64,000 nucleotides of DNA from Actinotalea sp. Marseille-Q4924. Its GTDB lineage: Bacteria; Actinomycetota; Actinomycetes; Actinomycetales; Cellulomonadaceae. The position numbers were made by a program, and so were the translations under genes. Positions 9,067 to 17,234 of the stretch are shown here, piece after piece; positions within the stretch are counted from its first letter, which is position 1, and each line of letters starts with the position of its first letter. Location: positions 806,001 through 870,000 of the forward strand of contig NZ_CAKAKB010000003.1 in NCBI RefSeq assembly GCF_916618755.1. The letters run 5' to 3'. The notes below the pieces were generated by a model. That model searched no databases, was not told where the DNA came from, and saw nothing but the letters and a program-made list of their open reading frames with translations.

Positions 9067-9093
9067 TCAAGCCGGACGCGAAGAGGTCGATGA
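9067..9093 (+). promoter_or_regulatory. Candidate WhiG/sigma-28-type promoter of pilT
   Basis: TCAA at 9067-9070, exactly 15 bases, then GTCGATGA at 9086-9093. The -10 box differs from GCCGATAA at two positions. It lies 47 bases before the pilT start and could drive pilT-pilC separately from pilB. Confidence 0.5.
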
Positions 9094-9139
9094 GCACTGG
9101 GGGACGTCCGTCGGGACGACCACGATCGAGAGGGCCGCT

Positions 9140-10918
9140 GTGAACCAGTTCTTCCCCGAGCCGCAGGGCGGTGACCGCCCGGTTCCTCCGATGCCGCCTC
9201 TCGGCGGGCCGCAGGCCCAGCCCTTCGGTGGTCCGGTCACTGCTCCGGCCGGTGCCGCCCCCGTCGTCCCGACGCTCGAGCCGGCCGGCCCGCCCCCGGC
9301 GGCGCCGTACGGTCACAGCGCACCCGGTGCGGGGGAGGCGCCGTCGGCGTTCCCGACCCGCCGGTCGATGGCCAACGGGGCGCCTGCGGGTGGTGCCGGC
9401 GCGCCGCCCCAACCGCCGACGGCGTCCTTCGCGCCCGGAGCGCCGGTGGCCCGCCCCGTCGGTGCTGCCGGCGGCCAGCCCCCCGCGCCGCCGCGGCCGG
9501 TGGGTCCGCCCGGACCGCAGCCGACGTTCTCCGAGGCGCCCCGCGCCGTGGCCGGTCCGCCGGCACCACCGGTCGTCCCGTCCGCTGCGCGTCCCGCCGC
9601 CGGACCGGCCTCGGTGAGCCAGCTGCAGCGCGCCTCGGGCATCCCGACCGCCGAGGGCGGACCACGGCAGTCGCAGGACATCCCGCAGCGGGCTCCCGCC
9701 AAGGAGCGCAGCTCGCGCCTCGGTGTGGCCCTGTCGCAGGACGGTGACCTCGACCTCGACCTGGCGCTCAAGAAGATGATCGAGGTCGGCGCGTCCGACC
9801 TCCACGTCACCGCCGGTGCTCCGCCGAACGTCCGGCTCGACGGCGGCCTCAAGCCGCTCGAGGGATTCCCGAGCATGCTGCCGGACGCGATCCAGCGGAC
9901 GCTCTACGGGATCATCAGCCAGCGCCAGCGTGAGACGTTCGAGGCGAACCTCGAGCTCGACTTCGCGTACGCGGTGCGCGGCGTCGCCCGGTTCCGCGTG
10001 AATATGTACCAGCAGCGCGACTCGCTCGGTGCGGCCTTCCGCGTCATCCCCTACGAGATCAAGCCGCTCGAGGCGCTGGGCGTGCCGCCGATCGTCGCGA
10101 ACTTCGCCACCATGGCGCGCGGTCTGGTGCTCGTCACGGGCCCGACGGGCTCGGGCAAGTCCACGACGCTCGCCGCGATCATCGACCTGGCGAACCGCAC
10201 GCGGTCGGACCACATCATGACCGTCGAGGACCCGATCGAGTTCCTCCACCGGCACAAGAAGTCGCTCATCAACCAGCGCGAGGTCGGGGCGGACACCCAC
10301 TCCTTCGCCAACGCGCTCAAGCACGTGCTGCGGCAGGACCCGGACATCATCCTCGTCGGCGAGATGCGCGACCTGGAGACCATCTCCGTGGCGCTGACGG
10401 CCGCCGAGACCGGTCACCTCGTGTTCGCGACCCTGCACACGCAGGATGCCGCGCAGACGATCGACCGCGTCATCGACGTGTTCCCGTCCCACCAGCAGGC
10501 GCAGGTGCGCACACAGCTCGCCGGGGCCATCCAGGGTGTCGTCTGCCAGACGCTGTGCAAGCGGGCGGACGGTCCCGGCCGTGCGGTCGCGACCGAGGTC
10601 CTCATCGCGACGCCAGCGATCCGCAACCTCATCCGCGAGGGCAAGACGCACCAGATCTACTCGTCCATGCAGGCCGGTGCCCAGCTGGGCATGCACACGA
10701 TGGACCAGCACCTCGCGGAGCTGGTGAAGAACGGGAAGATCACGTACGAGCAGGGGCTCGAGAAGTGCCACCACGCCGCCGACTTCAACCGCCTGACGGG
10801 CCGTTTGGGTGACGGCGGCGGCGGGACGTCGCTCGGCGCCATGAGCGGCGGAGACCCGCTCGGCGCGGTCAGCCTCGCCGCCGGCAACCAGGCGCAGTAC
10901 ACGATGGGGAGCCACTGA
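9140..10918 (+). CDS. pilT: Type IV pilus retraction ATPase PilT with long Pro-rich N-terminal extension
   Basis: PilT powers pilus retraction. The ATPase begins at about residue 202 (DLALKKMIEVGASDLHVTAG) and contains Walker A GPTGSGKSTT (near 334), Walker B ILVGEMRDLET, GHLVFATLHTQDA and the C-terminal AIRNLIREGKTHQI segment that is diagnostic for PilT. Residues 1-200 are a Pro/Ala/Gly-rich, probably disordered extension not present in the usual roughly 350-residue PilT. GTG at 9140 is the first start after the candidate promoter; an internal start near residue 180 cannot be excluded, but the extension reads in frame with ordinary codon use. The stop overlaps the pilC start by one base. There is no tetracysteine motif, consistent with PilT rather than PilB. 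Confidence 0.93.
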   Translation: MNQFFPEPQGGDRPVPPMPPLGGPQAQPFGGPVTAPAGAAPVVPTLEPAGPPPAAPYGHSAPGAGEAPSAFPTRRSMANGAPAGGAGAPPQPPTASFAPGAPVARPVGAAGGQPPAPPRPVGPPGPQPTFSEAPRAVAGPPAPPVVPSAARPAAGPASVSQLQRASGIPTAEGGPRQSQDIPQRAPAKERSSRLGVALSQDGDLDLDLALKKMIEVGASDLHVTAGAPPNVRLDGGLKPLEGFPSMLPDAIQRTLYGIISQRQRETFEANLELDFAYAVRGVARFRVNMYQQRDSLGAAFRVIPYEIKPLEALGVPPIVANFATMARGLVLVTGPTGSGKSTTLAAIIDLANRTRSDHIMTVEDPIEFLHRHKKSLINQREVGADTHSFANALKHVLRQDPDIILVGEMRDLETISVALTAAETGHLVFATLHTQDAAQTIDRVIDVFPSHQQAQVRTQLAGAIQGVVCQTLCKRADGPGRAVATEVLIATPAIRNLIREGKTHQIYSSMQAGAQLGMHTMDQHLAELVKNGKITYEQGLEKCHHAADFNRLTGRLGDGGGGTSLGAMSGGDPLGAVSLAAGNQAQYTMGSH

Positions 10919-12153
10919 TGGCGACGGCGACGGCCACCAAGACCTTCGAGTACTCCGTCCGGGACCGCGCGGGGAAGGTCGTCAAGGGCCGGATCGAGGC
11001 CAACAACCAGGCCGCCGTCGCGAACCGCCTGAAGACGATGGGCATGGCGCCCATCGCCATCACCGAGGTGGCGTCAACCGGTCTGCAGAGGGAGCTCTCG
11101 ATCCCGGGCCTCACGGACCGGATCGGCCTCAAGGACCTCGCCATCATGGCGCGCCAGATGGCCACGATGATCAACTCTGGCCTGTCGCTACTCCGGGCGC
11201 TGTCGATCCTCGCGGACCAGACCGAGAACAAGGCGCTCGCCAAGATCCTCCAGCAGGTGCGCAACGACGTCGAGACCGGCCTGGCGCTGTCCAACGCCAT
11301 GGCGAAGCACCCGAACGTCTTCCCGCCGCTCATGGTAAACATGATCAAGGCGGGCGAGATCGGCGGGTTCCTCGACCAGGTCCTCCTGTCCATTGCCAGC
11401 AACTTCGAGGCCGAGGTCAAGCTGCGGGGCAAGGTCAAGTCGGCCATGACGTACCCGGTCGTCGTTTTCGTCATCGCGATCCTTGCCGTGACGGGAATGC
11501 TGCTGTTCATCGTGCCGGTCTTCGCGGGCATGTTCTCGTCCCTCGGCGGTGAGCTGCCGATGCCGACGCGCATCCTCATGATGCTGTCGACGGCGATGAA
11601 GTTCACCGCTCCGATCACCGCGATCGCGCTCATCGTCTTCGCCGTCTGGTGGGGTAAGCACAAGAACGACGAGGGCGTCAGACGGCGCGTGGACCCTTTC
11701 AAGCTCAAGGTGCCAGTCTTCGGTTCGCTCTTCCAGAAGATCGCCATCTCGCGTTTCACTCGGAATTTCGGCACGATGATCCACGCCGGCGTGCCGATCC
11801 TTCAGGCGCTCGACATCGTCGCTGCCACGTCTGGGAACTACGTGGTCGAGAGGGCCGTCAGAGCCGTCCAGGAGTCCGTGAGGACAGGTCAGTCGCTCAG
11901 CGGCCCACTGACCCAGCACCCCGTGTTCCCACCGATGGTCGTGCAGATGATGGCCGTCGGCGAGGACACCGGTGCCCTCGACACGATGCTGCACAAGATC
12001 TCCGAGTTCTACGACCAGGAGGTCGAGGCGACGACGGAACAGCTCACGTCGCTCATTGAGCCGATCATGATTGTCGTCATTGGCAGCATTATCGGCGCTA
12101 TGATCATCGCTATGTACATGCCGATCTTCGGAGTGTTCGAACTGATCGGCTAG
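10918..12153 (+). CDS. pilC: Type IV pilus inner-membrane platform protein PilC
   Basis: PilC is the polytopic platform that couples the PilB/PilT motors to the pilus base. The 411-residue protein has two GspF domains (about residues 70-195 and 275-395), each with the MARQMATMINSGLSLLRAL / TRNFGTMIHAGVPILQAL pattern, and three membrane helices near residues 178-200, 228-245 and 380-405. It overlaps pilT by one base and is therefore translationally coupled to it. Base composition in the 3' half is somewhat less GC-biased than in the flanking housekeeping genes. Confidence 0.95.
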   Translation: MATATATKTFEYSVRDRAGKVVKGRIEANNQAAVANRLKTMGMAPIAITEVASTGLQRELSIPGLTDRIGLKDLAIMARQMATMINSGLSLLRALSILADQTENKALAKILQQVRNDVETGLALSNAMAKHPNVFPPLMVNMIKAGEIGGFLDQVLLSIASNFEAEVKLRGKVKSAMTYPVVVFVIAILAVTGMLLFIVPVFAGMFSSLGGELPMPTRILMMLSTAMKFTAPITAIALIVFAVWWGKHKNDEGVRRRVDPFKLKVPVFGSLFQKIAISRFTRNFGTMIHAGVPILQALDIVAATSGNYVVERAVRAVQESVRTGQSLSGPLTQHPVFPPMVVQMMAVGEDTGALDTMLHKISEFYDQEVEATTEQLTSLIEPIMIVVIGSIIGAMIIAMYMPIFGVFELIG

Positions 12154-12619
12154 TCCCCGTGGGATCCGCGCTGACGTCTCGGAGACTTTCTGCCTCGTAA
12201 GTGCGGCGGATGAAGAGACGTGCCGCCGTTGAGACGCGTGGGTCTGCCGCCTTCGCACCGTGGAGCCGCCCGGATTAGTCCGTTCGACATGACCCCCAGC
12301 GCCACTCCCGCTGTGCGAGGCGTCTCGGGCTGCTAGAGCAGCAACCGCTCCGTCACTTCCTGCGTGGATGCAGATCCTGCGGCGGCGCGTGCGGGGGATC
12401 GACCGGACGCGAAGCAGCAATACACGTGCGCGATCGGCAGCACGGTCAGCTACAGCGACCCGGACGCGCCGTGCAGCGAGCGCAAGAGCTGTTCACGTGC
12501 GGCCTCAGCGCAGGGCCAATCGACGCGGCGCTACTTGATGTCTGCTCACAGAAGTTGGACGAACGTCCCATGACGTTGGTCCGCTCGGGTGAAACCCGGG
12601 TGAAGAGTCCGCAATGGAC
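12154..12619. other. Long gap between pilC and the major pilin, no gene supported
   Basis: These 466 bases precede the pilin promoter. Short open frames at 12364-12573 and 12426-12686 give no recognisable protein and cross the promoter region. Visible structure includes CGGCGG...CCGCCG at about 12207-12230, a GCTGC-TAGA-GCAGC hairpin at 12329-12342, and two adjacent hairpins just before the pilin promoter: CGGGT-GAA-ACCCG at 12586-12598 and GAGTCC-GCAAT-GGACTC at 12605-12621. GGGTGAA is repeated at 12587 and 12598. The stretch could hold regulatory sites, a small RNA or a pilin-gene remnant; I cannot tell which. Confidence 0.5.
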
Positions 12620-12646
12620 TCAAGAGCCAGCCGGGCACCCCGATGT
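12620..12646 (+). promoter_or_regulatory. Candidate WhiG/sigma-28-type promoter of the major pilin
   Basis: TCAA at 12620-12623, exactly 15 bases, then CCCGATGT at 12639-12646. Transcription would begin near 12652 and give a leader of about 58 bases containing a GCCGA-gtcc-TCGGC hairpin (12667-12680) and the ribosome binding site GGGGAG. The -35 element overlaps the right arm of the GAGTCC/GGACTC dyad. Confidence 0.55.
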
Positions 12647-12709
12647 ACTTCACGTAGTCACCTACCGCCGAGTCCTCGGCACCTGACACAGCACACGAAG
12701 GGGAGCGTC

Positions 12710-13141
12710 ATGATCGCTCGTATTCACAAGTCCATGCGCGAGAAGGACCAGGGCTTCACCCTGATCGAGCTGCTCGTGGTGATGATCATCATCGGCATCC
12801 TCGCCGCGATCGCCATCCCGGTCTTCCTCAGCCAGCGCGAGAAGGCCCGTGACACCTCCACCAAGGCCGACCTGTCGACCGTCGGCAAGGAGATCGCTGC
12901 TTACTACGTCGAGCCGATCGGCGACCTCGTCGTGACGGCAAACGCCACCACCGTCACGCTGACGAACGGCACAAACGTCTCCACGGTGGACATCAGCGAG
13001 GGTACGGTCTTCGACGCGACGACCACGTACACCCCGGCTCAGTCGACCACGTGGTGTGTTGACGCGATCAACACCAACGGCGACGTCCAGGACTACAGCT
13101 ACGCGGCCAACGCCGGCCTCACGCCTAACGACGTCTGCTGA
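12710..13141 (+). CDS. Major type IV pilin (type IVa-like)
   Basis: A 143-residue prepilin. The class III leader is 15 residues ending in KDQG, cleaved before FTLIELLVVMIIIGILAAIA; Glu+5 and the first hydrophobic helix are intact. A 90-residue globular domain follows, rich in Thr, Ala and Asn, with a C-terminal Cys pair (WCVD near residue 120 and the terminal Cys) that should form the D-region disulfide. ATG at 12710 is chosen over the in-frame ATG at 12614 because GGGGAG precedes it and it gives the normal short leader. It would be processed by the peptidase encoded at 17235 and polymerised by PilB and PilC. Lower GC and richer Thr/Asn use than the housekeeping genes are usual for pilins. 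Confidence 0.95.
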   Translation: MIARIHKSMREKDQGFTLIELLVVMIIIGILAAIAIPVFLSQREKARDTSTKADLSTVGKEIAAYYVEPIGDLVVTANATTVTLTNGTNVSTVDISEGTVFDATTTYTPAQSTTWCVDAINTNGDVQDYSYAANAGLTPNDVC

Positions 13142-13156
13142 TAGGTAGATCCAACC

Positions 13157-13193
13157 CGGGCGGGGTGGGGGCCACTGGCCCCCACCCCGCCCG
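13157..13193 (+). terminator. Long hairpin between major pilin and minor pilin genes
   Basis: A perfect 17-bp stem: CGGGCGGGGTGGGGGCC at 13157-13173 pairs with the complementary arm at 13177-13193 around an ACT loop. It begins 15 bases after the pilin stop codon. No T-tract follows. It may terminate most transcripts, or protect the pilin mRNA 3' end, so that the abundant pilin is made in excess over the downstream minor pilins. Confidence 0.7.
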
Positions 13194-13226
13194 AGCATCC
13201 AGACAGACATCGATGAGAGGTGCAAA

Positions 13227-15023
13227 GTGCGGCATCTTCGGGTGAGCGAGCGGTCCCGCGCAGATGACGGGTTTACGCTCATCGAGGTGCTTCTCGCCAT
13301 GTTCATCGTGGCAGTGGTCATGGTGTCGTTGATCGGTGTCTTGATCTCGAGCCTTTCCACGGTGACGCACGCGCGCCAGCGTCAGACCGCAACGGCTCTT
13401 GCAACCCAGGCGCTCGAGCGACTCCGCGCACTTCCGTACGACGAGGTGACGCAGCCGGCGGCCGGAAGCGTCGACGCTGCGCTCGAGTACGTGGCCACTG
13501 TCAGCGGCGTAGTTCGTTTCCAGCCCACGGCGGTGCTTCCGGGCGTTGACGAGGCTCTCGTGGTCAACAGCCGCTCAGGGCGAGTTCAGACGCAGGCCGT
13601 CGACGGAGTGACCTACAAGATCCAGACCTACGTGACGAAGCCGGCCGCTACGCCTGCCGGGCAACAGACCTTCAATCTGACTGCGCTCGTCTCCTGGTCC
13701 AGCTCGGTCACCAACGGCACGCGCACCACGGCACAACGGTCCGTGACGTATTCGCCGGCTGGCTGCCTCTCGACGGCGCAGAGCCCCTTTGCAGCACCCT
13801 GCCAGGCTTACTTCACCGCCCAGGCAGGCACCGTGCTCGGGGGTATCTCGGTCGCCAATGCTGTCGACTCGAAGCTTCCCGTCGAAGGCTTCGGCAGCGG
13901 CACCCTGCTCGACCTCACGCTGAGCGGGGTGAACTCCAACCTCTTGCTGGAGCAGACGGCGAGCGCGACCTCGAACGCGCAGACTTCAAGTGCCCGGTCT
14001 GACAGTGCGGCGAGCGGCGGCCAGATCGCTGTCGCAGCCGTGGACTCCGACCCGTCGTCCGTCGAGGGTCAGATCTCCGGCAGCGGGACATCCGGACAGA
14101 CGAGTGGAGCCCAGTCCCTCACCGGCGCCGCAGGCACGCTTTCCCTGAAGCCGTCGACGGCGGACTCCGGCCGCGCGGACGCAGCAATCCAGGCCACCAC
14201 AACGGAGTGCATCGGGGCCTCAGGTGTCGCCCTGGCAACCGGTCCGTCGGCGGCACTGCGGCCCTGCGCCTCGTCGCGCATCACTCCGAGCGGCGGCGAT
14301 GCGTCCCTCGATTGGACTCCCCCGAGCGGCGGCGCCATGACCCTCGCTCAGCTGACCGAGACCGGGTCCGTGTGGCGATCTGTTGCGGCCAACCTGACGA
14401 GCTCGAACGCCGGCGCCTGCATCCAGGGCTCCGGGCCAACCGTCCTGGGCTGCGCGCACGCCGCCGCCAGCCGTTCGTATGCAGACGTTCTGGTCGGTGG
14501 CACCGGGACTCCAGAGGCCTTCCCAACGGGCTGGAACACGGCGACCAATCCCGGGGCGATCGTGCGGCTCACCGGCTTCGCAGAGTCGGCGACCGCTGAG
14601 GATGGAACCGGCGCGGGGGCGCCCACGTACTCACGCACAGGCTCCCTGTTGGTCTGGAACGGCAGCACGCACCAGGTCATCGATGTGACTGCCCCCCCGT
14701 CGGTGCCTGTCGACATCCCAGCGACGTCCTTCAAGTACGGGTCCTACTACCTGACGTACGAAGGGACCGTCTCGGTCGAGCCGCCCAGCACGTCGCGCAC
14801 ACCGGCGGCCCGCTCAGGCAACGCCCTCACGGACTGCAAGGCCGAGGCGTGTGTCAGCCGGGTCAGTGGGGGCGCCGGCGTTGTCGTGAACCTTGAGGTG
14901 ACGATCACGGCCGTCCCGTATGACCCGCTGTCTGTCGCCCCACCCCTCGGGCGCTTCTCCATGGGCCTGAACCTCGGTGGGCTCGTCGCGCAGGCGTCGT
15001 ACAAGGCGGCCCCTAATGCGTGA
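13227..15023 (+). CDS. Large PilV-like minor pilin / pilus tip protein
   Basis: A 598-residue protein with a 15-residue leader ending in ADDG, cleaved before FTLIEVLLAMFIVAVVMVSL, with Glu+5 intact. Ordinary PilV proteins are 150-200 residues; here about 560 residues follow the helix. The middle (about residues 235-320) is a Ser/Ala/Gly/Thr-rich repetitive stretch (SNAQTSSARSDSAASGG), flanked by segments that look globular and contain several Cys residues. Such large prepilins usually sit at the pilus tip and may be adhesins; that role is inferred. GTG start after GAGAGG; the stop overlaps the next gene by 8 bases. No domain is recognised in the C-terminal part. Confidence 0.8.
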   Translation: MRHLRVSERSRADDGFTLIEVLLAMFIVAVVMVSLIGVLISSLSTVTHARQRQTATALATQALERLRALPYDEVTQPAAGSVDAALEYVATVSGVVRFQPTAVLPGVDEALVVNSRSGRVQTQAVDGVTYKIQTYVTKPAATPAGQQTFNLTALVSWSSSVTNGTRTTAQRSVTYSPAGCLSTAQSPFAAPCQAYFTAQAGTVLGGISVANAVDSKLPVEGFGSGTLLDLTLSGVNSNLLLEQTASATSNAQTSSARSDSAASGGQIAVAAVDSDPSSVEGQISGSGTSGQTSGAQSLTGAAGTLSLKPSTADSGRADAAIQATTTECIGASGVALATGPSAALRPCASSRITPSGGDASLDWTPPSGGAMTLAQLTETGSVWRSVAANLTSSNAGACIQGSGPTVLGCAHAAASRSYADVLVGGTGTPEAFPTGWNTATNPGAIVRLTGFAESATAEDGTGAGAPTYSRTGSLLVWNGSTHQVIDVTAPPSVPVDIPATSFKYGSYYLTYEGTVSVEPPSTSRTPAARSGNALTDCKAEACVSRVSGGAGVVVNLEVTITAVPYDPLSVAPPLGRFSMGLNLGGLVAQASYKAAPNA

Positions 15024-15699
15024 CAACTGGCGCCGACGTCGACCGCAGGGCGACGCCGGCATGACCCTGACGGAGCTGCTCGTCTCGATGATCGTCTTCT
15101 CGATCGCCATCGGAATGGTGTACTCCGCCGTCATCCTCACCATGCAGTGGAGCCGCGAGACGCAGCAAGCCGCTGATGCCGTCACGGAGTTGCGCCAGGG
15201 TCTCGCGCAGATCGACCGGCAGGTCCGGTCCGGGAACGTGCTCTTCAGCCCAGAGGACGAGGACGCATGGCTCACTACGTGCCAAGACGGCGGCGTCGGC
15301 AGCAACGCGGGCACGTGCATGCGGATCTTCACCCAGTCCAACGGCGACCAGAAATGCGTCCAGTGGCAGATCGGCCCCGATCCCGCTGATGCCACCAAGA
15401 GGGTCCTCCAGACGCGCAGCTGGGAGACCAATTGGCAGACCGGTGGCTCCGTCTCAGCCTGGAACGTCGTCGCCCGGGACATTAACTTCGTGATGGGCAC
15501 GACCCCCATGCCGTTCACTCTTGAGGGCGCGTCAACGCCGTACAAGGAGCGGATGCTTCGCGTTCACCTCGAGGTCATGGACGAACGCCAGAATCTGCCC
15601 GTGGAGATCGACTCGTCGCTGACCGGACGAAACACCAGTTACGGCTATGACAGCGGGCAGTGCGAGCCCGTTCCTGGCGCCACCGTCGTTGTGCCGTGA
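15016..15699 (+). CDS. PilW-like minor pilin
   Basis: A 227-residue prepilin-like protein. The leader is again 15 residues and ends in GDAG, but the first mature residue is Met rather than Phe (MTLTELLVSMIVFSIAIGMV); Glu+5 is present. The globular part has Cys pairs (TTCQDGG with GTCMRIF, and a late QCEPV) and a repeated Trp pattern (WQIG, SWETNW). It starts at an ATG inside the end of the preceding gene, indicating coupled translation. PilW-type proteins prime pilus assembly together with PilV and PilX; this role is inferred from position and N-terminus. Confidence 0.82.
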   Translation: MRDNWRRRRPQGDAGMTLTELLVSMIVFSIAIGMVYSAVILTMQWSRETQQAADAVTELRQGLAQIDRQVRSGNVLFSPEDEDAWLTTCQDGGVGSNAGTCMRIFTQSNGDQKCVQWQIGPDPADATKRVLQTRSWETNWQTGGSVSAWNVVARDINFVMGTTPMPFTLEGASTPYKERMLRVHLEVMDERQNLPVEIDSSLTGRNTSYGYDSGQCEPVPGATVVVP

Positions 15700-15732
15700 C
15701 CACCTCCTCGTCTCAGAAGAAGGGCTAGACCG

Positions 15733-17232
15733 ATGATCGCTACCGTGCGGCGGTACGTCCGGAGTCGAACGGGCGGGGACGACGGCATCGCCATGATCGT
15801 ATCGATTTCATTGATGGGGCTCGTAGCCATCCTGGTCCTGGCTCTCGTTTCCGTGGCAATCGGTGAAGCTCGCGGCACAGGCCGCGACCGCCAGCGCTCC
15901 GTGTCCGTCATGAGCGCGGAAGGAAGGGTGGACTCGCTGCTTTCGGTCATTCAGTCCACCGCGCCTGCTGTTCTCCCTTGCGGTGACCTGGCGGCCGTCA
16001 ACCAGTCCGTGGTCTCGGACCAACTAGCCGTAGGGTCGAAGGTCACCTACTTCACTGACGCCGGGATTGAGGTCCCATGTGCGTCGGTCGCCACCGCGGC
16101 GAATATCCGGCAGGCAAAGATCAGTGCGACGACGAAGGCCACAGCGATTTCTGGGACGCTGCCGGCTCAGCGCACGGTCGAGACGCTCGTGCGGCTCACG
16201 CCCTCCTACGGCAACGACCTCGACAAGGCGATCTTCGGGAACGCCGGCGTGGTCGTCCAGAACAACGGCACCATCACCACCCCGGACGGTCAGCCCAACG
16301 CCGACGTGTACAGCAACGGGAATGTCATCTGCGACGGCAACCAGACGTACCAAGGATCGATTCAGGCGAAGGGGTCCATCACGCTGAGCACAGGGTCGTC
16401 CTGCGTCGTGGCGGTCGACGCCCACGCCGGCCTGGGCATCACGGCCAACGATCCGTCGGCCGTCATCAACGGTCGAGCACTCGCCGCCGGTGGCAACATC
16501 GTCATCAAGGGCCACCTCGGGCAGTACGCCCAGGCGAAGTCGCCATTCACGGCAACGGGTTCCGGGTGCACGCCGGCAACCAAGTGCCAGACCGTGGCGG
16601 ACGTGCCCATGCCGCCGTCCGAGACGTTCCCCGAGATCACCTGGACCAAGGTCGGTTCTGCGTGGCAGAGCGAGCTGGGCTTCACGAACATCGTCACCGA
16701 CCCCGTGACGTGCGGGGTCCCGGGCCCCGGCGACAAGACCGACAAGGTCGGAGAGTGGATCAAAAACAACGCCTCGTCTCTGCCCGGGAACACGGTGCTC
16801 ATCTCGACGTGCGCGAACCCCATCTACATGTCCGGCGTCGACCTGTCGTTCAACGCCAACTTCGCCGTCTTCGCCAAGGGCGGGATCAAGCTCGAGGGGA
16901 ACCCGATCGTCAAGTCCACCTCGACGACCGCGCGCAACCTCTACCTCATGCATCCGTACGACTCCACCTGCACCGCCGGCGTCCCGGGGATCGACATCGG
17001 CAACAACGTCGCCTTCACCACGACGGCGAACGTCATGCTGTACTCGCCGTGCGACATTCAGAAGCGGAATCAGACGGACGTCATGGGGCAGATCTACTCC
17101 GGCGGCACCGCGTACCTCAGCAACAAGACAGCGATGACGTTCGTCATGCTGCCCATGGCCGGGGTCGACGTCGTGACGTCGACCATCGAGTACTACAACC
17201 TCGAGATCCTCTACAAGCGGGAGAACCTCTAA
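15733..17232 (+). CDS. PilX-like pilus assembly protein with repetitive extracellular domain
   Basis: A 499-residue protein. An 18-residue basic leader ends in GGDDG before IAMIVSISLMGLVAILVLAL, in the position of PilX_N-type proteins, which lack the strict FTLIE motif; no Glu+5 is present. After the helix and an amphipathic stretch, residues 160-420 contain short Asn/Gly/Val-rich turns (VVVQNNGTITTPDGQ, ADVYSNGNVICDGN) that suggest a parallel beta-helix or similar repeat fold. It starts at ATG 15733, 34 bases after the previous gene. It is the third minor-pilin-like gene in a row. Surface exposure at the pilus tip is inferred. Confidence 0.72.
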   Translation: MIATVRRYVRSRTGGDDGIAMIVSISLMGLVAILVLALVSVAIGEARGTGRDRQRSVSVMSAEGRVDSLLSVIQSTAPAVLPCGDLAAVNQSVVSDQLAVGSKVTYFTDAGIEVPCASVATAANIRQAKISATTKATAISGTLPAQRTVETLVRLTPSYGNDLDKAIFGNAGVVVQNNGTITTPDGQPNADVYSNGNVICDGNQTYQGSIQAKGSITLSTGSSCVVAVDAHAGLGITANDPSAVINGRALAAGGNIVIKGHLGQYAQAKSPFTATGSGCTPATKCQTVADVPMPPSETFPEITWTKVGSAWQSELGFTNIVTDPVTCGVPGPGDKTDKVGEWIKNNASSLPGNTVLISTCANPIYMSGVDLSFNANFAVFAKGGIKLEGNPIVKSTSTTARNLYLMHPYDSTCTAGVPGIDIGNNVAFTTTANVMLYSPCDIQKRNQTDVMGQIYSGGTAYLSNKTAMTFVMLPMAGVDVVTSTIEYYNLEILYKRENL

Positions 17233-17234
17233 CC

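Noticed and set aside
12364-12686. Two short open frames in the pilC-pilin gap
   Set aside because: They overlap each other, have no ribosome binding site, give no recognisable protein, and one crosses the pilin promoter.
12586-12700. A c-di-GMP (GEMM) or c-di-AMP riboswitch in the pilin leader
   Set aside because: The GGGTGAA repeats and hairpins look suggestive, but the conserved GEMM or ydaO core blocks are not present in order, and most of the structure lies upstream of the candidate promoter.
13209-13216. A WhiG-like -10 box (ATCGATGA) before the PilV-like gene
   Set aside because: There is no TCAA or TAAA at 15-16 bases upstream; the position falls in the long hairpin.
15712-15735. 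A WhiG-like -10 box (ACCGATGA) before the PilX-like gene
   Set aside because: The nearest TCA is only 12-13 bases upstream, and the box overlaps the start codon.
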